Assembly (NCBI GenBank): GCA_966212235.1
Contig: CBIHPP010000004.1
Coordinates: 186,001-250,000, forward strand
Origin: Niastella sp966212235
GTDB taxonomy: Bacteria > Bacteroidota > Bacteroidia > Chitinophagales > Chitinophagaceae
DNA length: 64,000 nt
Reading direction: 5' to 3'
Below are positions 1 to 8,483 of this stretch, piece by piece. The position numbers and the translations under genes are program-made. Numbering within the stretch: the stretch's first letter is position 1; every line of letters begins with the position of its first letter. Under the pieces are notes generated by a model. It searched no databases, was not told the origin of the DNA, and saw nothing but the letters and a program-made list of their open reading frames with translations.

Positions 1-1140
1 TTCTACCTGCACTTCAAAAAAATCAGAAGCGGCCAGCGCCAATTTTTCAATCTTTTCGGTATGATTATCTAAACAAACCTGTATGGTAACAGCTCCGGTT
101 TGCATGAGGTTGGGCTTTATTTTACTATCGGCCAGCAGTTGATACAGATCGGCCACCGGCTTTTCACCCACGAACGAAAAATCTTTGGAATGCAATTGTA
201 TCAACGCCTGGTTTTCTTTCAGCACAACAATAGGGGGTAATCCCTTGATGGTTTTCTTATGAATAACAGTGCCGGGCAGGTCTTTATCGAGAAAACATTT
301 CACATACAGGGGTATGCCTTTATTCTGAAGCGGTTTTATAGTTTTGGGGTGAATGACCTGCGCGCCATAATAAGCCATCTCTATCACTTCATCATAATTC
401 AGTTCTTTCAACAATTGGGCATCGGGAAACAATTTGGGGTCGGCATTCATCACGCCTTCCACATCTTTCCAGATAAACTGTCCTTCTGCATTCAACAAAT
501 TTGCAAATACAGCCGCAGTATAATCGCTGCCTTCGCGCCCCAGCGTGGTGCTTTCATTTTCATCGGTAGAACCGATAAATCCCTGTGTTATGATCACTTT
601 ATATTCTTTGATCAGTGGTAACACCACATTATCTACTTTTTCGCTGGTATAGCGCCAGTCGATATTCGCATCGCGGAAATTATCGTCGGTCCTGATAATA
701 TCCCGTACATCCACCCAATGATTTTGGAAGCCGCTTTCGTTCAAATAAGCGCTTACGATTACAGTCGACAACAATTCACCAATGCAAACCACCTGGTCGT
801 AGTAATAATCGAACCCCTGTACCGGTTTATCGTGCAGCAGCCATTCTACTTCGGTAAAAAAATTGCTCAACCTCTCAAGCGCTTCGTTATACGTTGTAAC
901 CAGCAGGTATTTGGCCGTGGTTAAGTGCGTTTGCTTAATGGCTTCAAACAACTGCAGCGCCGCTTCTTTTTTATTGTCATAAAAGGCCTCCACTACTTTT
1001 TCGAGCGCATTGGTGGTTTTACCAATGGCTGAAATAACGATCAGTAATTCCTCACCCTGGTATGATTTTAATATATGTGCAACCTGCTGGATCCTTTCCG
1101 TACTGCTAACACTGGCTCCGCCGAATTTGAAAACTTTCAT
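1..1140 (-). CDS. lysC: Aspartate kinase (C-terminus beyond left edge)
   Basis: Phosphorylates L-aspartate with ATP, the first step towards lysine, threonine and methionine; cytoplasmic. The reading frame opens at an ATG at 1140 and stays open to base 1, giving 380 residues with no stop. The N-terminus has the kinase signature KFGGASV (usual form KFGGTSV). Further on come STTLGREGSDYTA, VMNADP and YYGAQVIHPKT, all hallmarks of the aspartokinase catalytic domain, followed by the start of the ACT-type regulatory region. Whether it is monofunctional or fused to homoserine dehydrogenase cannot be told because the end lies outside the window. It is divergent from fbp, across a 260-bp region containing an inverted repeat of short words. 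Confidence 0.93.
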   Translation of the reverse strand, partial: MKVFKFGGASVSSTERIQQVAHILKSYQGEELLIVISAIGKTTNALEKVVEAFYDNKKEAALQLFEAIKQTHLTTAKYLLVTTYNEALERLSNFFTEVEWLLHDKPVQGFDYYYDQVVCIGELLSTVIVSAYLNESGFQNHWVDVRDIIRTDDNFRDANIDWRYTSEKVDNVVLPLIKEYKVIITQGFIGSTDENESTTLGREGSDYTAAVFANLLNAEGQFIWKDVEGVMNADPKLFPDAQLLKELNYDEVIEMAYYGAQVIHPKTIKPLQNKGIPLYVKCFLDKDLPGTVIHKKTIKGLPPIVVLKENQALIQLHSKDFSFVGEKPVADLYQLLADSKIKPNLMQTGAVTIQVCLDNHTEKIEKLALAASDFFEVQVE

Positions 1141-1212
1141 AGTTGATAAATCTGTTGACTGGTTGATGGGCGGCAAAAATAAGGAAACTGGGGGAGAGAA
1201 GAGGAGGAGGGT

Positions 1213-1350
1213 AAGTTGACGGATTAACTAGTTGAAAAGTTAACAAGTTGATAGAGGTGATAAAGTTGATAAAGATAATATGGTAAAGTGGTACATACAA
1301 ACATGCTTTTTTCCTTTATCAACTTGTCAACCCCGTCAACTTTTCAACTG
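1213..1350. repeat. Stuttered inverted repeat, word GTTGAnAAGTT
   Basis: The left arm (about 1213-1273) is built from variants of AGTTGAAAAGTTAACAAG. The right arm (about 1314-1350) holds the same words on the opposite strand (CAACTTGTCAACCCCGTCAA). It fills the divergent promoter region between lysC and fbp. The same word family recurs as direct repeats at 39672-39756. Function unknown; it could form a long imperfect hairpin. Confidence 0.6.
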
Positions 1351-1360
1351 GCTTTTTCCC

Positions 1361-1368
1361 TACCTTCG
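1361..1368 (+). promoter_or_regulatory. Putative -7 promoter element for fbp
   Basis: TACCTTCG differs by one base from the Bacteroidota housekeeping -7 consensus TAnnTTTG and lies 32 nt before the fbp ATG. No clear -33 TTG was identified, so this is a weak call. Confidence 0.35.
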
Positions 1369-1400
1369 CCGGCTAACAACTGTTAACCAAACAACGGATT

Positions 1401-2423
1401 ATGACCACTATCAACAGAAATGTATTAACCCTTGACGAGTTTACCATTCAGCAGTTAAGAGATTTTCCCCATGCCACGGGTGAACTGAGCGGTTTATTAC
1501 GCGATATGGGACTGGCTGCCAAACGGGTAAACGTAGAAGTAAATAAAGCAGGACTGGTTGACATCCTGGGCGATGCAGGATCTATCAATGTACAGGGGGA
1601 AGATGTAAAAAAGCTGGATATTTTTGCCAATAACCAGTTTACCGGCGTGTTGCAACATGGTATTAGTTGTGCCGGTATTGCCAGTGAAGAACTCGATGAA
1701 TTTGTTGCCTTTGATGATGCCGTAAGCAAGAACTCAAAATATGTTTGCCTGTACGATCCGTTGGACGGTAGTGGTAATATTGATGTGAACGTGTCTATAG
1801 GAACTATTTTCAGTGTTTACCGGCGTGTAACTGAAAAAGGGACCATCGCTCAACAAGAAGATTTTCTGCAACCTGGAAGAAAACAGGTTGCCGCCGGATA
1901 TATAGTATATGGAAGTTCCACCATGCTGGTGTATGCCACCCGCCGGGGTGTAAACGGCTTTACGCTCGATCCTTCCATTGGTGAATTTTGCCTGAGCCAT
2001 CCCAATATAAAATGCCCTGAGTTCGGAAAGATCTATTCCGTAAACCATGGCAATTTCTTCCAGTACGAACAAGCCGTTCAGAAATACATCAACGTTTGTC
2101 AGAAAAAGAACAAGGATACCGGTGGACCGTATACGCAACGTTATATCGGCAGCATGGTTGCCGACGTTCACCGCAACCTCATTAAAGGCGGTATTTTCAT
2201 GTACCCCGGTACTATCGATAAACCAAAGGGCAAGTTGCGGTTGTTGTACGAGTGCAATCCGTTTGCGTTTATTGCAGAAGTGGCAGGCGGCAGAGCTACC
2301 AATGGAAAACAACCAATCCTGGATGTAGTGCCTACCGAACTGCACCAGCGTAGTCCGTTATTTATTGGCAGCAGGGGTATGATGGATGAGCTGGATGAAT
2401 GCCTGAAAACGCCAAACGCTTAA
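1401..2423 (+). CDS. fbp: Fructose-1,6-bisphosphatase class I
   Basis: Hydrolyses fructose-1,6-bisphosphate to fructose-6-phosphate, the committed step of gluconeogenesis; cytoplasmic and Mg-dependent. The 340-residue product has the class I metal-binding signature DPLDGSGNIDVN near residues 119-130, preceded by a conserved acidic stretch. The C-terminal half has the substrate-binding pattern YIGSMVADVHRNL and the GGRATNGKQPILD segment typical of the family. Length matches class I enzymes (330-340 residues). The ATG at 1401 begins MTTINRNVLTLDEF, which fits the usual N-terminus. It stands alone, divergent from lysC, and is followed by a repeat of AACGC-type words that begins at its stop codon. 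Confidence 0.97.
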   Translation: MTTINRNVLTLDEFTIQQLRDFPHATGELSGLLRDMGLAAKRVNVEVNKAGLVDILGDAGSINVQGEDVKKLDIFANNQFTGVLQHGISCAGIASEELDEFVAFDDAVSKNSKYVCLYDPLDGSGNIDVNVSIGTIFSVYRRVTEKGTIAQQEDFLQPGRKQVAAGYIVYGSSTMLVYATRRGVNGFTLDPSIGEFCLSHPNIKCPEFGKIYSVNHGNFFQYEQAVQKYINVCQKKNKDTGGPYTQRYIGSMVADVHRNLIKGGIFMYPGTIDKPKGKLRLLYECNPFAFIAEVAGGRATNGKQPILDVVPTELHQRSPLFIGSRGMMDELDECLKTPNA

Positions 2424-2513
2424 TGCAAAACGCGGAACGCAGTATACAAAAGCTTGTAGCTTTCGACTGTATTCAGGCTTTCGGCGTTAAGCCTTTAGCG
2501 TTCAGCGTGCATT
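2410..2513. repeat. Stuttered inverted repeat, word AACGCnnAACGC
   Basis: The left arm at 2410-2442 contains AAACGCTTAATGCAAAACGC-type words and overlaps the end of fbp. The right arm at about 2483-2513 (GGCGTTAAGCCTTTAGCG) is the inverted form. The same word family, in the same inverted layout, occurs at 11191-11273. It may serve as a 3' structure or terminator; function is inferred only from position. Confidence 0.55.
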
Positions 2514-2554
2514 TTCTGGTATAGAATTAGCATTGCAGGGATCAAAGCCATTAC

Positions 2555-3145
2555 ATGAAAAGGGATATGTGTCGTTTTATTAGCATTTATATATTATTCA
2601 TTAGCATATTTTTAACAATAGCTGGTTGTGAAAGCACCAAGTCAACATCTACATCAACTACAATACCCAGCAAAACGGCCAGCAAAGGGGGCAGCACGGC
2701 CAAACCAACCACCAGTGAAAAGAAAGTGGTTGTAACGCCTTCTACCCCCATTGTTGACGCCAACCTGGCGCCCGGTATGGAACGGGACGTACTCACGTTG
2801 GTAAACGATTACCGGAAATCAAAAAAACTGCCACCCCTTCAAACCAATGCAGCCATAGAATACCAGGCACGCCGTCATAGTATGGATATGGGTACGCACC
2901 GGGTTCCCTTCGGACACCAGGGATTGTCGTTTCGCATGAAGTATATCATTGAAAAAGTACAGGGCGTTTCGCAAGTGGGTGAGAATGTGGCGTATGGCAA
3001 TCTTTCAGCCAAAGCCGTTGTAAGTGGTTGGATAAAAAGTCCTGAACATCGCCAGAATATGGAAGGTGGCTTCAAATACACCGGTATAGGCGTTACGAGG
3101 AACATGCAGAACCAGCTTTACTTTACTCAAATATTTGCCAAGTAA
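2555..3145 (+). CDS. CAP/SCP-domain lipoprotein
   Basis: A 196-residue envelope protein. A hydrophobic segment (residues 9-23) ends in the lipobox-like TIAGC at residues 21-25, so it is probably a lipoprotein. A Ser/Thr/Lys-rich linker follows (to about residue 72), then a CAP (SCP/PR-1-like) domain. Visible CAP features are VNDYRKSKKLPPL, the helix AAIEYQARRHSMDMG, HRVPFGHQG, the GENVAYG motif and WIKSPEHRQNMEG near the C-terminus. The bacterial CAP family is secreted with mostly unknown substrates. It stands between fbp and an ABC ATPase gene with no obvious functional link. Confidence 0.85.
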   Translation: MKRDMCRFISIYILFISIFLTIAGCESTKSTSTSTTIPSKTASKGGSTAKPTTSEKKVVVTPSTPIVDANLAPGMERDVLTLVNDYRKSKKLPPLQTNAAIEYQARRHSMDMGTHRVPFGHQGLSFRMKYIIEKVQGVSQVGENVAYGNLSAKAVVSGWIKSPEHRQNMEGGFKYTGIGVTRNMQNQLYFTQIFAK

Positions 3146-3226
3146 CCGGCCTACCTACTATGATATTTCCGGCCCCTCATTATCAAACTTTCAGCCTATC
3201 TTGTGCTCCAAATTCAGGAACTGTAC

Positions 3227-3988
3227 ATGAGCAAGGTGATCATTTCTGTAAAAGATCTCATAAAAAATTACGGCCAGTTTGAAGCGGTAAAAGGAATTAG
3301 CTTCGATGTTATTGAAGGCGAAATATTCGGCTTGTTAGGTCCGAATGGCGCCGGCAAATCAACAACGCTGGAGATCATTGAAACGCTGCGCGAAAAAACT
3401 GCCGGTGAAGTATGGGTAAATGGTTTTAATCTTGATAAAGATCCCGATTCCATTAAACAGGTCATTGGTGTGCAATTGCAAACATCAGGCTTTTATCCCG
3501 GCTTAAACCTGGTTGAGTTGATTGAACTGTTTGCCGGTTTGTACAATCGGGTTGTCAATCCCCGCGACCTGCTGAAAATGGTGAACCTGGAGGACAAAGC
3601 AAAAAGCAAATTCAAAGAATTGAGCGGCGGCCAGAAACAACGTTTTTCCATTGCCACCACGCTCATTAACGATCCCCGGATCATTTTCCTCGATGAGCCA
3701 ACCACCGGCCTCGATCCACAAGCTCGTCGAAATTTGTGGGACCTCATCAAATCCATCCGGGCAAAAGGCACAACCGTTATCATTACTACCCACTATATGG
3801 ATGAAGCTGAGGTTTTGTGCGACCGCATAGCCATCATTGATTCCGGTAAAATCATTGCACTGGCAACGCCCGATAAACTGATCGACGACCTGGTAGCTAC
3901 CGGTTTTGAACGCCCAAAAGAAGTAAAAAAAGCCAACCTCGAAGATGTGTTTATTCATTTGACAGGGCATGATTTACGGGCTGAATAA
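3227..3988 (+). CDS. ABC transporter ATP-binding protein
   Basis: A 253-residue cytoplasmic ATPase of the drug/ABC-2 export class. Walker A is GPNGAGKST, the signature is LSGGQKQRF, Walker B is IIFLDEPTTGLDP and the H-loop is TTHYMDEAE. The ATG at 3227 (MSKVIIS) is preferred over an in-frame GTG at 3203, because family members start just before the first beta strand. The partner membrane protein is not adjacent: the next gene is a DinB-fold enzyme, so the ATPase is an orphan here. CcmA-like and Nod-type exporters are the closest groups in general appearance; the substrate cannot be assigned. Confidence 0.9.
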   Translation: MSKVIISVKDLIKNYGQFEAVKGISFDVIEGEIFGLLGPNGAGKSTTLEIIETLREKTAGEVWVNGFNLDKDPDSIKQVIGVQLQTSGFYPGLNLVELIELFAGLYNRVVNPRDLLKMVNLEDKAKSKFKELSGGQKQRFSIATTLINDPRIIFLDEPTTGLDPQARRNLWDLIKSIRAKGTTVIITTHYMDEAEVLCDRIAIIDSGKIIALATPDKLIDDLVATGFERPKEVKKANLEDVFIHLTGHDLRAE

Positions 3989-4041
3989 TTAACTAATCAA
4001 AGGCAGGTCATTTTTGCATATAATTAAACCTACACTTTCAT

Positions 4042-4575
4042 ATGGACTTACGTTTTCCCATAGGCAAATACGAACCTCAACCATTTTCCGACAGACAAAA
4101 ACGCGAATGGTTGCAGGAGATCCAGTTTCTTCCTGGTTTATTGGAAACGGCCATCGAGAACCTGGATGAAAAACAACTGAACACACCCTACCGCGATGGG
4201 GGCTGGAACATAATACAGGTAGTTCATCATGTGGCCGATAGTCATATGAATGCCTACATCCGTTTTAAACTGGGATTAACGGAAACCAATCCAACGATCA
4301 AACCTTATGAGGAAGCATTATGGGCAGACTTGCTCGATGTAAAAGCGGTGCCCATCAATATTTCCATCACCTTGTTATATGCCTTGCACACGCGCTGGCA
4401 TTCAGCCATGTTAAACCTGCCTGCAGAAGCGTGGAACCGCACGGTTTTTCACCCGGCCAGTAAAAAAGAAATGTCGTTATATTACATGTTAGGCATGTAT
4501 GCCTGGCATGGCCGGCATCACGTAGCGCATATTACTTCGTTAAGGGAGAGAAAAGGATGGGGAGAGGCAATGTGA
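4042..4575 (+). CDS. DinB/YfiT-family putative metal-dependent hydrolase (bacillithiol-transferase-like)
   Basis: A 177-residue protein of the DinB four-helix fold. Visible motifs are MDLRFPIGKYEP at the N-terminus, WNIIQVVHHVADSHMNAYIR (metal-ligand His region) and a C-terminal WHGRHHVAHI that supplies the remaining metal ligands. This layout matches the YfiT/BstA group, whose characterised members transfer thiols or act as metal-dependent hydrolases. Substrate here is unknown. It lies 53 bp after an ABC ATPase gene on the same strand, with no visible terminator between them. A second, clearly different DinB-fold gene sits at 8484-9011. Confidence 0.85.
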   Translation: MDLRFPIGKYEPQPFSDRQKREWLQEIQFLPGLLETAIENLDEKQLNTPYRDGGWNIIQVVHHVADSHMNAYIRFKLGLTETNPTIKPYEEALWADLLDVKAVPINISITLLYALHTRWHSAMLNLPAEAWNRTVFHPASKKEMSLYYMLGMYAWHGRHHVAHITSLRERKGWGEAM

Positions 4576-4647
4576 TAATTAGCTAATATGCTAATGAAAT
4601 ACAGCTGCGCGTTTCACGATTGACGATTGCTCCCGGCTGAGCCGGGA
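4574..4647. repeat. 3' words and TCCCGGC palindrome
   Basis: Directly at the stop of the preceding gene are TAATTAGCTAATATGCTAATG words, like those after the genes ending at 42346 and 52044. They are followed by CAGCTGCGCGTTTCACGATT, resembling 19619-19700. At 4631-4647 is a perfect 7-bp palindrome, TCCCGGC-TGA-GCCGGGA. Part of it (CTCCCGGCTGAGCC) recurs inside the terminator at 54835-54877. It could terminate the upstream transcript, although no T-tract follows. Confidence 0.5.
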
Positions 4648-4666
4648 CCGCAAAATATAAAGAACA

Positions 4667-5224
4667 ATGAGAGACCTGAAGTGGAAAATTCTTAAGTCGG
4701 AATATTTATTTAAAGACCTCTGGTTTACGGTGCGTAAGGATACCTGTGAAACGCCCGATGGAAAAATGGTTTCGCCATATTACGTATATGAGTTCCCTAC
4801 CTGGGTTACGGCAGTCGCATTGACGGAAGATGGAAAGGTGATCCTGGAAAGACAATATCGCCATGGAATAGGGGAGACCAATTATGAAATTCCCGGTGGC
4901 TGTGTTGATGATACCGATAAAAATTATGAGGAAGCCATAGCCCGCGAACTACTGGAAGAAACCGGATATGAATTTACCCATTATGAATACCTGGGTAAAA
5001 CCTGCGCCAACCCTTCTACCAACAATAACTGGATGCACATGTACCTGGCTACAGGCGGCAAAAAAGTAAAGGAGCAGGAGCTGGATCATAATGAAGATAT
5101 CGATATTCACCTGGCGTCAATCGATGAATTAAAACAATTACTGCGCGATAACCAGATCATTCAAAGCATGCACGTGACCTCTATCATGTATGCGCTGGAA
5201 AAATTGGGAGCCTTGAAATTCTAA
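4667..5224 (+). CDS. Nudix hydrolase (ADP-sugar pyrophosphatase-like)
   Basis: A 185-residue cytoplasmic protein, probably hydrolysing a nucleoside diphosphate linked to another group, such as ADP-ribose. The Nudix box is GGCVDDTDKNYEEAIARE followed by LLEETG at about residues 76-99. It has one more residue than the standard spacing and Asp where Glu is usual in the first half, while the catalytic RELxEExG half is intact. The N-terminal strand pattern and VILERQYRHG suit the ADP-ribose pyrophosphatase branch. Its stop codon overlaps that of the convergent folC by four bases (5221-5224). Confidence 0.88.
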   Translation: MRDLKWKILKSEYLFKDLWFTVRKDTCETPDGKMVSPYYVYEFPTWVTAVALTEDGKVILERQYRHGIGETNYEIPGGCVDDTDKNYEEAIARELLEETGYEFTHYEYLGKTCANPSTNNNWMHMYLATGGKKVKEQELDHNEDIDIHLASIDELKQLLRDNQIIQSMHVTSIMYALEKLGALKF

Positions 5225-6510
5225 AGCTTAACTTCTCCCACTACAAACACACTACCACACACAAGTATCATATCACGCTTATCGGCCCTATTCATAGCCT
5301 GTTGCAACGCCATATTTACATCTCCATATGCATGTCCCGTTAACCCGACGGCCTGCGCCCTGGCGGCCAGTTCTGTTTCGGGCAGCGCACGTGGTATTTG
5401 TGCACGGGTAAAATAGTACGTTGCTTCTTTAGGTAAAAGCGCTAATACTTTTTCAATCTCTTTATCTTTTACCAGTCCGATCACAATATGTAAATGCTGA
5501 TAATCGCTTAGTTCAATTTGTGCGGTGATCTGCCTGATCCCATCTTCGTTATGTCCTACATCCAGCACCACTACCGGATTGGCATGTATCACTTCCCAAC
5601 GGCCATGCAAGCCGGTTAGCTTTTTCACCTGCCGCAATGCCCGTTGTACGTGATCGTCTGAGATCTTATAACCCAACTTATGCAAATGATCGATGACCTC
5701 CAGTACGGTTATACAGTTCTTGGTTTGATAAAACCCCGGCAGATCAAGCTGGTAGCTGGTCCGTTCGTCTGAACCGGATTTAGCCACCTGCAGCAACAGT
5801 TGATGATGTTCGTATTGCCATTCCGCCACATACCGATGTTGGTCGGCAAAACACAACGGGGCCTTGTTTTCTTTGGCCACCTGTTCAAAGACGTGTTTTG
5901 TTTCTGCAGCTGTTTCTCCAATGATAACCGGTACCTGGGGTTTAATAATACCAGCCTTTTCAAAAGCAATGACCGGTAACGAATCACCCAACAGGTTCAT
6001 ATGGTCCCAGCCAATATTGGTAATAACGGCAACCTCAGGGGTAATAATGTTTGTTGAATCTAACCGGCCACCCAGCCCGGTTTCTATTACGGCAATATCA
6101 ACCTGTTCGCGTACAAAGTATTCGAAGGCCATGGCCACGGTGATCTCGAAAAAGGAGGGTTCTATTTCATCAATAACCGGTTCTATGCGTTGCACAAAAT
6201 CAACGACAAACTGTTTATCGATCATTTCCCCGTTCACCCGAAAACGTTCCCTGAAATCACGCAGGTGAGGAGAGGTATACAAACCGGTCTTATAGCCCGC
6301 CGTTTGAAATACGGCGGCCAGCATATGACTGGTGGAACCCTTGCCATTGGTGCCGGCAATATGAATGGCTTTAAACTTTGTTTGTGGATTGCCTAAGTAT
6401 TCACAAAGTTTATACGTATTGGTGAGGTCCTTTTTATAGGCAGCTGCGCCAATCCGGCTGAACATCGGCAGCCGGGTAAACAAATAGTTCGTCGCTTGCT
6501 CGTAAGTCAT
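5221..6510 (-). CDS. folC: Bifunctional folylpolyglutamate / dihydrofolate synthase
   Basis: Adds glutamate to folates (and to dihydropteroate if bifunctional), in the cytoplasm, with ATP. The 429-residue product has the P-loop HIAGTNGKGSTSHML near residues 50-64, the family pattern LYTSPHLRDFRERFRVNG, the AVIETGLGGRLDSTN block, TNIGWDHMNLLG and the C-terminal-domain segment VVLDVGHNEDG. Length is typical of FolC. The ATG at 6510 gives the expected N-terminus (YEQATNYLF). A TAGCTTTG -7 element lies 18 nt upstream, implying a short leader. It overlaps the convergent Nudix gene at the stop codons. Confidence 0.96.
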   Translation of the reverse strand: MTYEQATNYLFTRLPMFSRIGAAAYKKDLTNTYKLCEYLGNPQTKFKAIHIAGTNGKGSTSHMLAAVFQTAGYKTGLYTSPHLRDFRERFRVNGEMIDKQFVVDFVQRIEPVIDEIEPSFFEITVAMAFEYFVREQVDIAVIETGLGGRLDSTNIITPEVAVITNIGWDHMNLLGDSLPVIAFEKAGIIKPQVPVIIGETAAETKHVFEQVAKENKAPLCFADQHRYVAEWQYEHHQLLLQVAKSGSDERTSYQLDLPGFYQTKNCITVLEVIDHLHKLGYKISDDHVQRALRQVKKLTGLHGRWEVIHANPVVVLDVGHNEDGIRQITAQIELSDYQHLHIVIGLVKDKEIEKVLALLPKEATYYFTRAQIPRALPETELAARAQAVGLTGHAYGDVNMALQQAMNRADKRDMILVCGSVFVVGEVKL

Positions 6511-6527
6511 CGGTGTAATTAGGGCGA

Positions 6528-6535
6528 CAAAGCTA
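6528..6535 (-). promoter_or_regulatory. Putative -7 promoter element for folC
   Basis: On the minus strand the sequence is TAGCTTTG, an exact TAnnTTTG match, ending 18 nt before the folC ATG. A transcript from here would have a leader of about 10-15 nt. The upstream gene's terminator hairpin (6541-6582) immediately precedes it, which fits an independent promoter. Confidence 0.5.
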
Positions 6536-6540
6536 AAAGA

Positions 6541-6582
6541 AAAGTCCGAAAGAAAATTGGCTATAAATTTCTTTCGGACTTT
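6541..6582 (-). terminator. Intrinsic terminator after TonB-like gene
   Basis: AAAGTCCGAAAGAAA at 6541-6555 pairs perfectly with TTTCTTTCGGACTTT at 6568-6582 (15 bp, 12-nt loop). On the minus strand the hairpin is followed by CTTTT-rich sequence, as expected for the TonB-like gene that ends at 6652. Confidence 0.75.
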
Positions 6583-6625
6583 ATATAGAAAGGATTAGTA
6601 AGTATAGGTTTTGAGCGTACTTGCC

Positions 6626-6660
6626 CTGAGTCCCGACAGGTCGGGAAAGGGTTATCCCCT
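6626..6660. repeat. TCCCGA-CAGG-TCGGGA palindrome at stop of TonB-like gene
   Basis: TCCCGA (6631-6636), loop CAGG, TCGGGA (6641-6646) form a short perfect hairpin just beyond the stop codon of the TonB-like gene. It resembles the TCCCGGC palindrome at 4631-4647. Role unknown. Confidence 0.4.
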
Positions 6661-7539
6661 GACTTTAAATTTAACCACCACGGTACCCGTCTGCTCCTCG
6701 GGGCCGTTGGGATTTGAATTCAATTTTGATTTACGCACAATTTCAATGGCCTTGTCTTTAAAAAAGCTTTCCGATGTGGTAGACCCTCTGGGCTGATAAG
6801 AAGCACTGATCACATTACCGTTTTGATCAACCTTGATATCTACGGCAACTGAAGCATTTTCATTAAAATCGTCGGTGTAGGCATGGATCCTTGTAAAAGT
6901 ACGGCCCGATAAACCGCTTCTAATTGCAATACCAGACTTGCCAGTTCCGCCACCGGTATAATTTTTTGAATCGGGATTACCACCAGCTCGTCCCTGGTCG
7001 CCTGTTCCGCCGGCAATGCCTTCATTACCGCCTTTTTTATAGGTGGTCGCTTCATTGCCACCCGTACCCGAACCGTTTACACCTTTAAATACGGCTTTTG
7101 CCCTTGGTGCTGGCGGCGCCGGTGTTTCTACCGGTGTGGGATTTTTGGGTGGTTTGGTTTTTGCCACTTCCTTCTCTGGCACTTTGGTGGCCTCCGGTTT
7201 TGTAACCAGCGGCTTTTTAATAGCCGGAGCATCTACATCTTTATCGTCGGTCTCAATATCTTTTACATCTTCTTTAGCTACTTCTACTTTGGGAGGAACA
7301 TAGGCAGTTTGCTGACTGGCAGGAGCGGGTTCTCCGGGTTCAAAGGGCTGATCATTGCCCATTCCGGCATCGCTGTTACCGAGGTTAACTTCTATACCTT
7401 CATCAATAGGAGGTGGTGGTAAAGGCGGCATGCCCCATTTAACAAAAAAGAAAATGACCAGCATCAAACCACATACCAGTGCGGTATAGCTGCCAGCCTG
7501 TACATTTTTCTTTGATTCTGATTCCTGCGTCTGCATCAT
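6652..7539 (-). CDS. TonB-like energy transducer
   Basis: A 295-residue inner-membrane protein likely to couple proton-motive force to outer-membrane transport. There is a short cytoplasmic N-terminus, one membrane segment (about residues 18-34, ending VKWGMPPLPPPP), a long Pro/Lys/Gly-rich periplasmic spacer and a C-terminal TonB-type domain (VAVDIKVDQNGNVISASYQP, then TGTVVVKFKVRG). The spacer holds Gly-rich repeats with GNEG and GGTGDQG elements. ATG codons at 7539 and 7536 are both possible starts. No ExbB/ExbD genes are next to it in this window. It is followed by a strong terminator. Confidence 0.82.
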   Translation of the reverse strand: MMQTQESESKKNVQAGSYTALVCGLMLVIFFFVKWGMPPLPPPPIDEGIEVNLGNSDAGMGNDQPFEPGEPAPASQQTAYVPPKVEVAKEDVKDIETDDKDVDAPAIKKPLVTKPEATKVPEKEVAKTKPPKNPTPVETPAPPAPRAKAVFKGVNGSGTGGNEATTYKKGGNEGIAGGTGDQGRAGGNPDSKNYTGGGTGKSGIAIRSGLSGRTFTRIHAYTDDFNENASVAVDIKVDQNGNVISASYQPRGSTTSESFFKDKAIEIVRKSKLNSNPNGPEEQTGTVVVKFKVRG

Positions 7540-7701
7540 GATCGGTTAATTGGTTGTACTAAGTTACCAATGTTTAGTTACTAATACAACTATAATGCTA
7601 TTTGAACAACAATTACCAATTGATGTTGTAAAGCCGGAAATTTTAACAGTATTTTTTATCCGTCTTCTTGAACCCCATCAACTAACGTACTCAATAACTA
7701 A

Positions 7702-8463
7702 TTAACTTTTAAACCATACATCATAGGCAAACCGAATAATGGTAGCGCATACAACCACCAAAAAGAATATCCTGATAAAAGCATTGCCCCGTAAGATGGC
7801 CAGGCGAGCGCCCAGCAAGCCACCCAGGGCATTACAGGCCGCCATAGGTAAAGCAATAGAATAAATGATCTTTCCGCTGATACTAAAAAACAAGATGGAC
7901 CCCAGGTTTGTCGCCAGGTTTACAAACTTAGCGTGGGCGCTTGCTTTTAAAAAATCAAAACCCAACATACCAACAAAGGATAAGATTAAAAAACTGCCCG
8001 CACCCGGACCAATAAACCCATCATAAAAGCCGATCACCAGGCTGATCAACAAAGAATATATGATCTGTTGCCTTACACTGTGATCCTTTTCGGTATGATC
8101 GCCAAACCGTTTATTGGTGAATGTGTAAATAGCTACAACGATCAGCATGATCAGCAGCAAGGGCTTCATGAAACTGTTATTTACGCGGGTCAATAAGGTT
8201 GAACCCGCAAAGGCGGCCATGAATGCTGTGATTGCCATTAACCCGACCAACAACCAGTTCACCTGTACACGACGCACAAATTGAGTAGTGGCAATGCTGG
8301 TGCCGCTGAAGGAAGGGATCTTTAATGTGCCCAGTACCGTTGCCAATGGATATTGCGGTAATAATACCAGCGCGGCAGGTGTTTGAATTAATCCGCCACC
8401 ACCGGCAATGGCATCGGTAAATCCTGCGAGAAAAGCGAATGCACAAAGTAGAAAAATGGTCAT
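7702..8463 (-). CDS. TauE/SafE family membrane permease (UPF0721)
   Basis: A 253-residue polytopic inner-membrane protein with about seven to eight hydrophobic segments. The family signature GFTDAIAGGGGLIQTPAL lies in the first membrane hairpin (residues 14-31), and the second repeat has GFYDGFIGPGAGSFLIL. Family members are proposed anion or sulfite/sulfonate exporters, but the substrate is not predictable. It is preceded by the DinB gene at 8484 with a 20-bp gap on the same strand, so the two are probably co-transcribed. Confidence 0.9.
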   Translation of the reverse strand: MTIFLLCAFAFLAGFTDAIAGGGGLIQTPAALVLLPQYPLATVLGTLKIPSFSGTSIATTQFVRRVQVNWLLVGLMAITAFMAAFAGSTLLTRVNNSFMKPLLLIMLIVVAIYTFTNKRFGDHTEKDHSVRQQIIYSLLISLVIGFYDGFIGPGAGSFLILSFVGMLGFDFLKASAHAKFVNLATNLGSILFFSISGKIIYSIALPMAACNALGGLLGARLAILRGNAFIRIFFLVVVCATIIRFAYDVWFKS

Positions 8464-8483
8464 GAGGTTGTTTTATCGTGATA

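Noticed and set aside
1734..2345. 203-codon antisense ORF in fbp
   Set aside because: It is the antisense shadow of a well-recognised FBPase gene, with no homology or start signal.
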